NCBI RefSeq assembly: GCF_005893125.1 | Contig: NZ_VCJS01000015.1 | Coordinates: 44,939 to 108,938 of the forward strand | Length of the DNA: 64,000 nt | Source of the DNA: Nonomuraea basaltis | GTDB lineage: Bacteria; Actinomycetota; Actinomycetes; Streptosporangiales; Streptosporangiaceae | Direction of reading: 5' to 3' | Translations under genes and position numbers: made by a program | Shown here: piece after piece, positions 56,769 through 64,000 of the stretch | Layout of the letters: each line of letters opens with the position of its first letter | Position numbering within the stretch: the first letter of the stretch is position 1 | Notes under the pieces: generated by a model | Database searches by the model: none | Told to the model about the DNA's origin: nothing | What the model saw: the letters and a program-made list of their open reading frames with translations, nothing else

Positions 56769-57076
56769 TCCCGGGCGAGTACGTACACCCCGACGGCTCC
56801 ATCGCGCTCAACCCCGGGCGCGAGCGGATCACCGTACGGGTGGTCAACACGGCGGACCGGCCGGTGCAGGTGGGCTCGCACTACCATTTCGCGGCCGCCA
56901 ATCCGGGGCTGGAGTTCGACAGGAAGGCGGCCTGGGGAATGAGGCTGGACGTGCCGGCCGGGACGGCGATCAGGTTCGAGCCCGGCGTCGAGCGGGACGT
57001 GACGCTGGTGCCGCTGGCCGGCAACCGGGTGGTTCCGGGGCTGCGGCCGGAATGGGCGGGGCCGCTCGATGGCTGA
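56765..57076 (+). CDS. ureB: Urease beta subunit
   Basis: 103 residues, GTG start overlapping the ureA stop. Core motifs [40 protein letters not shown], and [17 protein letters not shown] are the conserved UreB sequence. Overlaps ureC by 8 bp. Confidence 0.97.
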   Translation: MIPGEYVHPDGSIALNPGRERITVRVVNTADRPVQVGSHYHFAAANPGLEFDRKAAWGMRLDVPAGTAIRFEPGVERDVTLVPLAGNRVVPGLRPEWAGPLDG

Positions 57077-58787
57077 CGGAGCTCGGATCTCGCGCGCCCG
57101 CTACGCGGCCCTCTACGGGCCCACCACCGGCGACCAGATCAGGCTGGCCGACACCGACCTGTTCATCGAGGTCACCGAGGACCTGTCGATAGGGCCCGCC
57201 GGGCCCGGCGACGAGGCGGTCTTCGGCGGCGGCAAGGTGATCCGCGAGTCCATGGGACAGGCGCGGACCACCCGCGCCGAGGGCGCCATGGACCTGGTCA
57301 TCACCGGCGCGGTGATCCTCGACCACTGGGGCGTGGTGAAGGCCGACGTCGGCATCCGCGACGGCCGCATCCACGCCATCGGCAAGGCCGGCAACCCGGA
57401 CACGATGGACGGCGTGGACCTGGTCATCGGGCCGTCCACGGAGATCCTCGCGGGCAACGGCAAGATCCTCACCGCCGGGGCCGTCGACTCGCACGTCCAC
57501 CTGATCTGCCCGCAACTGCTCGACGAGGCCATCGGGTCCGGCGTCACCACGATCGTCGGGGGCGGCACCGGCCCTGTCGAAGGCACCAAGGCGACGACCG
57601 TGACCGGAGCCTGGTATCTCGGCCGGATGCTGGAGTCGCTGGACGCGTACCCGCTGAACTTCGCGCTGCTCGGCAAGGGCAACACGGTCAGCGCCGACGG
57701 GCTCCTGGAGCAGCTCAGGGCCGGTGCCTCGGGATTCAAGCTGCACGAGGACTGGGGCACCACGCCGGCCGCCATCGATGCCTGCCTGACCGTCGCGGAC
57801 GCGTCGGGCGTGCAGGTGACGATTCACACCGACACGCTGAACGAGGCGGGGTTCGTCGAGTCGACGCTCAAGGCGATCGGCGACCGGATGATCCACGCGT
57901 ACCACACGGAGGGGGCGGGCGGCGGGCATGCGCCCGACATCATCCGCGTCGCCGCCTACTCCAACGTGCTTCCCTCCTCCACGAACCCCACCAGGCCGCA
58001 CACCGTCAACACGCTCGACGAGCACCTCGACATGCTGATGGTCTGCCACCACCTCAACCCGTCGATCCCGGAGGACCTGGCCTTCGCCGAGTCGCGCATC
58101 CGGCCGACGACGATGGCGGCCGAGGACGTGCTGCACGACATGGGCGCGATCTCCATGATCGGCTCGGACTCGCAGGCCATGGGCCGGATCGGCGAGACCA
58201 TCATCCGCACGTGGCAGACGGCGCACGTGATGAAGGCCCGGCGCGGCTCGCTGGGCGGCGGTCCTGCGGACAACCTCCGCGCCCGCCGTTATATCGCGAA
58301 ATACACGATCTGTCCCGCTATCGCCCACGGCCTGGACGCCGAGGTCGGCTCCGTCGAGCGCGGCAAGCTCGCCGACCTCGTCCTCTGGGACCCGGCGTTC
58401 TTCGGTGTCAAGCCGGACCTGGTGCTCAAGGGCGGCATGGTGGCCTGGGCCCAGATGGGCGACGCCAACGCCTCCATCCCGACCCCGCAGCCGGTGCTGC
58501 CCCGGCCCATGTTCGGCGCCTCGCCGGTCACGGCCGCGGCCACCTCGCTCCACTTCGTCGCCCCGCTCGCCCTGGAGTCGGACCTCGCCGACCGGTTGTC
58601 CGTACGCCGCCGCCTCGTCCCGGTGGCGGACGTACGCCGGCGCGGCAAGTCCGCGATGCCGCTCAACGACGCCCTGCCCAGGATCGAGGTGGCGCCCGAC
58701 ACGTTCGAGGTCCGCATCGACGGCGACCTCATCGAACCGTCCCCCGCGACCAGCCTGCCCATGGCGCAGCGCTACTTCCTGTTCTGA
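57069..58787 (+). CDS. ureC: Urease alpha (catalytic) subunit
   Basis: 572 residues, full length. Hydrolyses urea to ammonia and carbamate at a di-nickel centre. Nickel ligands are readable: [11 protein letters not shown] (two His), the carbamylated Lys in [20 protein letters not shown] and [14 protein letters not shown] (His pair), and the metal Asp in [10 protein letters not shown]. The mobile flap [10 protein letters not shown] carries the usual Cys and His. Everything needed for activity is present. Confidence 0.98.
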   Translation: MADGARISRARYAALYGPTTGDQIRLADTDLFIEVTEDLSIGPAGPGDEAVFGGGKVIRESMGQARTTRAEGAMDLVITGAVILDHWGVVKADVGIRDGRIHAIGKAGNPDTMDGVDLVIGPSTEILAGNGKILTAGAVDSHVHLICPQLLDEAIGSGVTTIVGGGTGPVEGTKATTVTGAWYLGRMLESLDAYPLNFALLGKGNTVSADGLLEQLRAGASGFKLHEDWGTTPAAIDACLTVADASGVQVTIHTDTLNEAGFVESTLKAIGDRMIHAYHTEGAGGGHAPDIIRVAAYSNVLPSSTNPTRPHTVNTLDEHLDMLMVCHHLNPSIPEDLAFAESRIRPTTMAAEDVLHDMGAISMIGSDSQAMGRIGETIIRTWQTAHVMKARRGSLGGGPADNLRARRYIAKYTICPAIAHGLDAEVGSVERGKLADLVLWDPAFFGVKPDLVLKGGMVAWAQMGDANASIPTPQPVLPRPMFGASPVTAAATSLHFVAPLALESDLADRLSVRRRLVPVADVRRRGKSAMPLNDALPRIEVAPDTFEVRIDGDLIEPSPATSLPMAQRYFLF

Positions 58788-58905
58788 CCAGCCGGCCGCC
58801 ATGCGCCTGCCCGCCGACCCGATGGCTCCGACTTGACGCCCCGACCAGATAGGCCCAACTTGATAACCGCTGACCCCATAGGCCCGACTTGACGAACCTG
58901 ACCTG
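58788..58905. repeat. ureC-ureF spacer with short direct repeats
   Basis: The 118-bp spacer contains three related units: CCGACTTGACG (about 58829), ATAGGCCCAACTTGAT (about 58846) and ATAGGCCCGACTTGAC (about 58878). Other ure genes here are tightly packed, so the loose spacing is notable. No clear promoter. Confidence 0.4.
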
Positions 58906-59823
58906 ATGAACCCTGCCCTGCTCCTCCTCGCCGACTCCCGCCTCCCGGCCGGCGGCCACGCCCACTCGGGCGGCACCGAACGCGCCATCGCGTCGGGGGC
59001 GGTACACGACGTGCCGTCGTTGGCCCGCTTCCTGAAGGGCCGCCTGCACACGGCCGGCACACTCGCCGCCACCCTGACCGCCGCAGCCACCCTCCAGGCC
59101 TCCCACACACCCACCCGCCCGACCACAACCACGGGCACCGGCGCGGGAAAGCCGGTTCACCGCGACACGAGCACCGCCCAGCGGCCCGCCCACGACACAC
59201 ACGCCGTGCTTGCCCAGTCACCCGGGGCCGAGGGCGGCGCCGCGTCTCCGTGGGTGCGGCTGGACGACGAGGTCGATGCCAGGACCGCGTCCCCCGCGCA
59301 ACGGGACGCATCCCGTACGCAGGGCAGGCTGTTGCTCAGGGTCGCCCGCCGGGTGTGGCCGTCGGCCGCGCTGGACGAGCTGGCGCGGGCCGTGCCGAAC
59401 CCGCATCACCCGATCGCGCTCGGAGTGGCGGCGCACGCGGCCGGAGCCACGCCGGAGGAGGCGGCCATGGCGGCGGCGTACCACGCGATCAGCGGCCCGG
59501 CCACGGCGGCGGTCAGGCTGCTGGGCCTGGACCCGGTCGCCGTACACGCCCTGCTGGCCGGCTTCGCCCCCGACCTCACCGCAGTGGCCACCGGAGCGCA
59601 CCTCGCCGCCACGAACGCGCACCCCGTCCCCCACCTCGCCGCCGTGAACGCGTCCCAAGACTCCCACCTCACCGCCACGAACGCGCATTCAGACCCCCAC
59701 CTCACCGGCGCAGAGCCTCACCTCACCCCCCGCTGGGAGGCGCTGCCCGCGTACTCAGCACCAGCACTGGACCTCCTGGCCGAGCAGCATGCGCAGGCCG
59801 AGGTCAGGCTGTTCGTCTCATAA
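58906..59823 (+). CDS. ureF: Urease accessory protein UreF with two insertions
   Basis: 305 residues, against about 220-230 usual. Recognisable UreF blocks: [20 protein letters not shown] at the N-terminus, [58 protein letters not shown], and the closing [20 protein letters not shown]. Two non-family insertions are present: about residues 65-120 (Thr/Pro/Ala-rich, [14 protein letters not shown]) and about 230-275, a His-rich imperfect repeat. UreF works with UreG and UreD to load nickel into apo-urease. The insertions may be neutral expansions or metal-binding. Confidence 0.9.
   Translation: MNPALLLLADSRLPAGGHAHSGGTERAIASGAVHDVPSLARFLKGRLHTAGTLAATLTAAATLQASHTPTRPTTTTGTGAGKPVHRDTSTAQRPAHDTHAVLAQSPGAEGGAASPWVRLDDEVDARTASPAQRDASRTQGRLLLRVARRVWPSAALDELARAVPNPHHPIALGVAAHAAGATPEEAAMAAAYHAISGPATAAVRLLGLDPVAVHALLAGFAPDLTAVATGAHLAATNAHPVPHLAAVNASQDSHLTATNAHSDPHLTGAEPHLTPRWEALPAYSAPALDLLAEQHAQAEVRLFVS
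59599..59718 (+). repeat. 33-bp tandem repeat within ureF
   Basis: Three 33-bp units (59599-59697) plus a partial one, each starting CACCTC and encoding 11 residues of the form HLxATNAHxxP ([33 protein letters not shown]). Period kept at DNA and protein level. Confidence 0.8.
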
Positions 59824-59837
59824 GGAAGGACCACGAC

Positions 59838-60512
59838 ATGGGCGCCAATCACGACGACCATCACCACGCACCCGACGGCCGCGGCCGGGCGTTGCGGCTG
59901 GGAGTGGGCGGACCCGTGGGCAGCGGCAAGACGGCCCTGGTGGCCGCGCTGTGCCGGACGCTGGGCCCGTCGCTGTCCCTGGGAGTGGTGACGAACGACA
60001 TCTACACCACCGAGGACGCCGACTTCCTGCGCCGGGCGGGCGTGCTCGACCACGACCGAATACTCGCCGTCGAGACCGGCTGCTGCCCCCACACCGCAAT
60101 CCGCGACGACATCGCCGCGAACCTCGACGCCGTCGAGACCCTGGAGCACCGGTTCGGCCCGCTGGACCTGGTGATCGTGGAGAGCGGCGGCGACAACCTG
60201 ACGGCGACGTTCAGCCGGGGGCTGGCGGACAGGCAGATCTTCGTCCTCGACGTGTCGGGCGGCGACAAGGTGCCGCGCAAGGGCGGGCCCGGTGTCACGA
60301 CGGCGGACCTGCTGGTGGTCAACAAGACCGATCTGGCGCCGATGGTCGGCGCCGACCTGGGCGTGATGGCCCGGGACGCGGCGGCGGTACGCGGCGACCG
60401 GCCGGTGCTGTTCACGTCGATCAGGCAGGAGCCCACCGCAGCCAGCGTCGCCGCCTGGGTCTCCGAACAGGTGACGGACTGGTCGCACGCCCACGCCTCC
60501 CCCGTCTGGTGA
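59838..60512 (+). CDS. ureG: Urease accessory GTPase UreG
   Basis: 224 residues; ATG with AAGGAAGGA upstream, 14 bp after ureF. N-terminal His-rich tail [10 protein letters not shown] (metal binding), P-loop [17 protein letters not shown], the nickel motif [13 protein letters not shown] (Cys-x-His), and GTPase motifs [10 protein letters not shown] and [12 protein letters not shown] hydrolysis drives nickel delivery to urease. TGATG link to ureD. Confidence 0.97.
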   Translation: MGANHDDHHHAPDGRGRALRLGVGGPVGSGKTALVAALCRTLGPSLSLGVVTNDIYTTEDADFLRRAGVLDHDRILAVETGCCPHTAIRDDIAANLDAVETLEHRFGPLDLVIVESGGDNLTATFSRGLADRQIFVLDVSGGDKVPRKGGPGVTTADLLVVNKTDLAPMVGADLGVMARDAAAVRGDRPVLFTSIRQEPTAASVAAWVSEQVTDWSHAHASPVW

Positions 60513-61351
60513 TGCCCAGCCAGCCCGCCGGTCAGGACCGGCTCCGGCAATCCACCCGCGCCGTGGCCTCCGGCACGCAGCGGCCCGCCGCTCCTGCGGC
60601 GAGCGGTGTGGCGGGCGGGCGGCGGGCGATGCGGGCGAGGGCCGCCGTCGCGACCGCGCTGTCGGGGGACGGCCGGACCCTGATCAGCCGCCTGGCCTCG
60701 GCGCCGCCGCTGACGCTGCGCCAGACGGGCCCGTGCACCGTCCACCTCGTCTCGACGGCGGCGGGCCCGCTCGGCGGCGACCGGCTGGCGCTGGACCTGG
60801 ACGTCGCCCCCCGTACCATGCTGGAGCTGGGCTCGGTCGCGAGCACGCTGGTCCTGCCCGGCGACGGCGAGTCCGAGATGCTGGTCACCGCCCGGGTGGG
60901 CGCGGGCGCGACGCTCCGCTTCACCCCTGAGCCCACGGTGCTCGCCGCCGGCTGCGCCCACCGCCTGATCGTCCGGCTCGCGCTCGAGCCGGACGCGAGC
61001 GTGCTGTGGCGCGAGGAGATCGTCTTCGGCCGGTACGGCGAGCAGCCCGGCCGCTGCCATGCCCGCTTCGACGCCACCCGCGACGGCCGCCCGCTGCTCA
61101 GGCAGGAGTTCACCGTCGGGGACCCGGCGCTCGACACCTCCCCGGCCGTCTTCGGGTCGGCCCGCTGCGTCGGCAACACGTTCCTCACCGCGACCGCCAA
61201 GGAGCCGCTGGTGGCCGAGGGCGTCGCGGTCCTGCCGCTGGCGGCCTCGGGCACGCTGGTGTCAGCCCTGGCCGGCGACGCAGTCGAGCTGCGGTCGCGG
61301 CTGGAATGGGGGGAGACAGCGGTCTCAGAAGTCGGCATGAGATCGCCATGA
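60512..61351 (+). CDS. ureD: Urease accessory protein UreD
   Basis: 279 residues. ATG overlaps the ureG stop by one base (TGATG); a GTG one codon earlier is possible. The first 40 residues are Arg/Ala/Pro-rich and poorly conserved. Core UreD features: TLRQTGPCTVHLVSTAAGPL, GGDRLALDLDVAPRTMLELG, LRFTPEPTVLAAGCAHR, VLWREEIVFGRYGEQPGRC. UreD scaffolds the UreF-UreG complex on urease. Its last codons lie inside a 37-bp tandem repeat. Confidence 0.92.
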   Translation: MPSQPAGQDRLRQSTRAVASGTQRPAAPAASGVAGGRRAMRARAAVATALSGDGRTLISRLASAPPLTLRQTGPCTVHLVSTAAGPLGGDRLALDLDVAPRTMLELGSVASTLVLPGDGESEMLVTARVGAGATLRFTPEPTVLAAGCAHRLIVRLALEPDASVLWREEIVFGRYGEQPGRCHARFDATRDGRPLLRQEFTVGDPALDTSPAVFGSARCVGNTFLTATAKEPLVAEGVAVLPLAASGTLVSALAGDAVELRSRLEWGETAVSEVGMRSP

Positions 61352-61405
61352 CACAGCGATCTCAGAAGTCGGCATGAGATCGCCTCAGCACAGCGATCTC
61401 AGAAG
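61317..61405 (+). repeat. 37-bp tandem hairpin repeat at the 3' end of ureD
   Basis: Units begin at 61317, 61354 and 61391 (2.4 copies). Each full unit contains GCGATCTCA/TGAGATCGC arms around GAAGTCGGCA, a 9-bp stem with a 10-nt loop (copy 1 has GCGGTCTCA). The first unit encodes the end of ureD. It may act as terminator or RNA-stability element. Confidence 0.7.
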
Positions 61406-61478
61406 GTGGGAGCGCTTCAAGGTGACGACTCCGTTGCGTACGGTGGGCGAAGCTGCCGTCCCGGCATACATTGATCGT

Positions 61479-61949
61479 GTGGCCGAAGACCTGCAGCCCA
61501 CGCCCGTCAAGCCGGCGACCCGCCGCCGCTACGCGCTGGCCGTGACCGTCGCCGGCGCTCTCCTGGTGCTCTGCGCGATCCTGCCCTGGGCGGGCCTGGA
61601 GGCGAGGAGCGCCCTGATCGGCGGCGGGGTGGCCAGCGACGTGCGTGGCATCGACGACGCTTTCGGCGTCTACACCCTGATCGCCGGGCTGGCGGCGGTG
61701 GTGTGCGGCCTGGCGGGATTGCTCGCCCGGCCGCGGCTCGCCGCCCTGGCTGTGCTCCCTGGGGCGGCGGCGGTGTCGGTCGTGGTGATGTTCCTGACCA
61801 GCGGGAGCGGCCTGCGTGACCGGATCTCCATCGATTTGGGGGAAATGCTGTCGATCGGGCCGGTTGTGAGGTTCGGCTGGTTCGCGGCGCTGGCGTGCTC
61901 GGTCGCCGTCGTCGTCCTGTCGGCGCTGGCGTTGTTCCGCCGCGCGTGA
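61479..61949 (+). CDS. Small integral membrane protein (Trp-associated-like)
   Basis: 156 residues from GTG 61479, which has TACATT ending 6 bp upstream and so may be leaderless; the frame also extends to ATG 61374 inside the hairpin repeat. Four hydrophobic helices (about 18-38, 62-80, 87-105, 130-150), with the loop LPWAGLEARSALIGGGVASD. It resembles actinobacterial Trp-biosynthesis-associated membrane proteins in layout, but the match is weak. Ends 1 bp before the convergent era gene. Confidence 0.6.
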   Translation: MAEDLQPTPVKPATRRRYALAVTVAGALLVLCAILPWAGLEARSALIGGGVASDVRGIDDAFGVYTLIAGLAAVVCGLAGLLARPRLAALAVLPGAAAVSVVVMFLTSGSGLRDRISIDLGEMLSIGPVVRFGWFAALACSVAVVVLSALALFRRA

Positions 61950-61950
61950 A

Positions 61951-62868
61951 TCAGTCGTAGAAGCCCAGCCGGCGCAGCTGCTTGGGGTCGCGCTGCCAGT
62001 CCTTGGCCACGCTGATCCGCAGGTCCAGGTAGACCCGCGTGCCCAGCAGCGCCTCGATCTGCTTGCGGGCCCTGGTGCCCACGTCGCGCAGCCGCTCCCC
62101 CTTGTGCCCGATGACGATCGCCTTCTGCGAGGGCCGCTCCACGAACATGTGCGCGTAGATGTCCAGCAGGTCGTCACGCCCCTCGCGGGGCAGCATCTCG
62201 TCGACCACCACGGCGATCGAGTGCGGCAGCTCGTCGCGCACGCCCTCCAGCGCCGCCTCCCTGATCAGCTCCCCCACCAGCACCTGCTCGGGCTCGTCGG
62301 TGAGCTGGCCGCCCTCGTAGAGCGGCGGCGACTCCGGCATGTGCTCGATCAGCACGTCCGCCAGCACGTCGAGCTGCTCGCCCGACTGCGCGGACACCGG
62401 CACGATCGCGGCGAACTCCGCCACCTGCGACACCGCCAGCAGCTGCTCGGCGATCTGCTCCCTGGACACCAGGTCGCACTTGGTCACCACCGCCAGGACG
62501 GGCGTCTTCTTCACCGCGGACAGCTTGTCGGCGATGAACCGGTCGCCCTTGCCGATCGGCTCGTTGGCCGGCACGCAGAAGCCGATCGCGTCCACCTCGG
62601 TCAGCGTCGACAGCACCAGACTGTCGAGCCGCTCGCCGAGCAGCGTGCGCGGCCGGTGCAGGCCGGGCGTGTCCACGATGATGAGCTGGGCGTCGGGACG
62701 GTGCACGATGCCCCTGATGACCCGCCTGGTGGTCTGCGGCTTGGACGAGGTGATCGCCACCTTGGTGCCGACCAGGGCGTTCATCAGCGTGGACTTGCCG
62801 ACGTTCGGCCTCCCCACGAAGCAGGCGAATCCGGCGCGATGGTTGTCTGGCGAAGTCACGTACTGCAT
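61951..62868 (-). CDS. era: GTPase Era
   Basis: 305 residues. Essential GTPase in 16S rRNA maturation and 30S assembly. G1 FVGRPNVGKSTLMNAL, G2 ITSSKPQTTRR, G3 IIVDTPGLHRP, G4 VVTKCDL, G5 VPVSAQSGEQ. C-terminal KH domain with AIVIGHKGERLRDVGTRARK binds the 3' end of 16S rRNA. Complete length. It follows NUDIX and cytidine-deaminase-like genes on the same strand, the usual actinobacterial neighbourhood. Confidence 0.97.
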   Translation of the reverse strand: MQYVTSPDNHRAGFACFVGRPNVGKSTLMNALVGTKVAITSSKPQTTRRVIRGIVHRPDAQLIIVDTPGLHRPRTLLGERLDSLVLSTLTEVDAIGFCVPANEPIGKGDRFIADKLSAVKKTPVLAVVTKCDLVSREQIAEQLLAVSQVAEFAAIVPVSAQSGEQLDVLADVLIEHMPESPPLYEGGQLTDEPEQVLVGELIREAALEGVRDELPHSIAVVVDEMLPREGRDDLLDIYAHMFVERPSQKAIVIGHKGERLRDVGTRARKQIEALLGTRVYLDLRISVAKDWQRDPKQLRRLGFYD

Positions 62869-62877
62869 TCTGTCTCA

Positions 62878-63354
62878 TCAACTAGCGTGTTCACGCCACC
62901 AGGTGAACGCCTCGGGCGCGACGCGGGGCGTCCAGGAGGTCGTACGCAGCTCGGCGAGCTCCGGCTCGCTCACCCACCGGTAGTCGTTGATCTCCACGCC
63001 GTCGGGCTCGGGTGCGCCCGAGACCAGCGCGCAGCCGTAGCCGGCGATGACGTAGCCGACCTGGTGGCCGTTCGGGTAGGTGGTGCGGAACTCGGGGCCG
63101 CCGTAGACGCCGATCAGGCCGCGTACCGCGATCTCGATGCCGAGCTCCTCGCGCAGCTCTCTGACCACGGCGTCCTGCGGGCGCTCGTCGGGGTCGACGC
63201 CACCGCCCGGCGCCGCCCAGAGGCGAACGTCGCCGTGGCGGGCCACCAGCAGCCGGCCCGCGTCGTCGAACACGAAGCCGGCCACCGACGGCAGCATGAG
63301 CAGCTCGGAGCCGACCTTCTCCCGCAGCCTGGCCAGGAACGGCGACATCGGCAT
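62878..63354 (-). CDS. NUDIX hydrolase
   Basis: 158 residues. NUDIX box G-x5-E-x7-REUxEExGU is intact: GGGVDPDERPQDAVVRELRE followed by ELGIEI. N-terminal LPSVAGFVFDDAGRLLVARH is typical. Probably hydrolyses a nucleoside diphosphate derivative; the specific substrate is unknown. One base separates it from the upstream cytidine-deaminase-like gene, suggesting cotranscription with that gene and possibly era. Confidence 0.9.
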   Translation of the reverse strand: MPMSPFLARLREKVGSELLMLPSVAGFVFDDAGRLLVARHGDVRLWAAPGGGVDPDERPQDAVVRELREELGIEIAVRGLIGVYGGPEFRTTYPNGHQVGYVIAGYGCALVSGAPEPDGVEINDYRWVSEPELAELRTTSWTPRVAPEAFTWWREHAS

Positions 63355-63355
63355 G

Positions 63356-63679
63356 TCAGCCCCGCAGCGTGCCGTCGGGACCGGCCACGAGCAGCGATTT
63401 GACGCCCAGCTCCGCGGCCACGGCCGCGTCGTCGGCGCTCGGCTCGCCGGCGGTCACGAGGGCGACGGCCTCCAGGGACCGCGCGCCGCTGGAGACCGCC
63501 ATGGCCACCGCCACCTGCACCGCCGACAGCGTGAGCGAGGCCATCGCCACGTTGGTCGCCGAGTATGTGCGCCCGGTCTCGTCGCGTACGGCGGCCCCCT
63601 CCGCGGAGTCGTTGCGCGCCCTGGCCGCCCGCGCCAACGTGATGATCTTGCTGTCTTCAGGATCGAGAGTCACGGGCAC
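63356..63679 (-). CDS. Cytidine-deaminase-like protein lacking the zinc site
   Basis: 107 residues, GTG start. The fold of homotetrameric cytidine deaminase is recognisable (EGAAVRDETGRTYSATNVAMAS, AMAVSSGARSLEAVALVT), but the zinc-binding and catalytic motifs are missing: where CAE is expected it reads LSAVQVAV, and where PCGxCRQ is expected it reads AGEPSADDAAV. It should therefore not deaminate cytidine. Its position beside era is that of a conserved actinobacterial cdd-like gene, so a non-catalytic role is likely. Confidence 0.75.
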   Translation of the reverse strand: MPVTLDPEDSKIITLARAARARNDSAEGAAVRDETGRTYSATNVAMASLTLSAVQVAVAMAVSSGARSLEAVALVTAGEPSADDAAVAAELGVKSLLVAGPDGTLRG

Positions 63680-63683
63680 TAGG

Positions 63684-64000
63684 TTATGTGCCGGCCATGG
63701 CTATCGCCGCGTCGACCACTTCCCTCGTGCGGGCGGCGTCCACGTCGTTCATGCCCGTGTGGACCACCGACACCAGCGTGTCGCCCACCCGGGAGAGCAC
63801 GACGTCCAGCGCGTACGGGTAGCCGTTGAGCCGGCCCTGCAGCCGCGCGCCGACCGCCTCGTCGCCCGCTCCCTCGACCGGCAGCTCGCGCAGCCGCAGG
63901 TGGGTGCCGGTGGAGGTGCGCACCGCCCGGCACGACTCGCGTGCCCTGGCCAGCGCGTCGAGGTGCTCCTCGGCCTCCTCGCCCGCGTACCGTGCCAGCC
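63684..64000 (-). CDS. Hypothetical protein, 5'-partial at window end
   Basis: The frame is open to the last base of the window, so the start lies outside; about 104 residues are visible (an internal GTG at 63923 is unlikely to be the start). Begins within a helical segment EEAEEHLDALARARESC, then a beta-rich part GYPYALDVVLSRVGDTLVSV followed by VVHTGMNDVDAARTREVV. This resembles extracellular sensor-type domains of actinobacterial lipoproteins, but I cannot name the family. It ends 4 bp before the cytidine-deaminase-like gene. Confidence 0.6.
   Translation of the reverse strand, partial: LARYAGEEAEEHLDALARARESCRAVRTSTGTHLRLRELPVEGAGDEAVGARLQGRLNGYPYALDVVLSRVGDTLVSVVHTGMNDVDAARTREVVDAAIAMAGT

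Noticed and set aside
59599..59718. CRISPR-like array in ureF
   Set aside because: Repeats are contiguous with no spacers and keep the reading frame; a coding tandem repeat.

Overview
The window is high-GC DNA with many GTG starts, ATGA/GTGA stop-start overlaps and several apparently leaderless genes. Its gene families (DUF397/DUF5753-XRE trio, DUF2630, DUF5941, DUF6571, AfsR-like regulator, mycothiol-synthase-like GNAT) point to a mycelial actinobacterium. The mixture most resembles Streptosporangiales such as Nonomuraea, but genus-level placement is inference.

Layout. 0-1.7 kb: an FAA-hydrolase and an SDR, translationally coupled. 1.9-3.7 kb: an N-terminally truncated GHKL-ATPase/nuclease-like gene. 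3.8-7.7 kb: housekeeping recO-uppS, then a CDP-alcohol phosphotransferase with a separate DUF5941 gene. 8.0-12.7 kb: three envelope-type genes of unknown function with a secreted GH16 beta-glucanase set between them behind two LacI-type operators. 12.8-15.2 kb: one long gene encoding a complete GH1 beta-glucosidase fused to a complete LacI regulator. 15.3-17.9 kb: Lrp regulator, DDAH-like hydrolase and ornithine aminotransferase (arginine/ornithine catabolism). 18-30 kb: secreted proteins, a methyltransferase, a PhoD-like phosphatase, glutamate dehydrogenase, an AhpD-like pair, a permease remnant with acetamidase/formamidase, a trypsin-like protease, and an epimerase/oxidoreductase set diverging from a TetR gene. 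29.9-34.3 kb: an MFS pump, a rifampin-phosphotransferase-like enzyme and a TetR in one operon behind a perfect 33-bp palindrome. 34.4-38.8 kb: accessory DNA with Uma2, a DprA-like protein, a ComF-like remnant, the ATPase/XRE/DUF397 trio and a gene-poor stretch. 38.8-41.9 kb: a WXG-like/DUF6571/lipoprotein module. 42-45 kb: leuA with a leucine-codon leader peptide, and a second DDAH. 46.0-48.4 kb: a receptor-like Ser/Thr kinase whose outer domain is a GH6 (cellulase-fold) domain with altered catalytic motifs. 49-62 kb: Mut7-C protein, AfsR-like regulator, then urea import (urtABCDE) diverging from urease (ureABCFGD). 62-64 kb: era, NUDIX, a cytidine-deaminase-like pseudoenzyme and a partial gene.

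How it fits together. Nitrogen salvage is prominent: urea uptake, urease, amidase, glutamate dehydrogenase, ornithine aminotransferase and two DDAH-type enzymes. A second theme is beta-glucan sensing and use: secreted GH16, cytosolic GH1 fused to its likely regulator, and a kinase with a GH6-like ectodomain. The two enzyme-regulator fusions are the most unusual content. Defence-like genes in the window look decayed. I see no rRNA, tRNA, CRISPR array or intact transposase.
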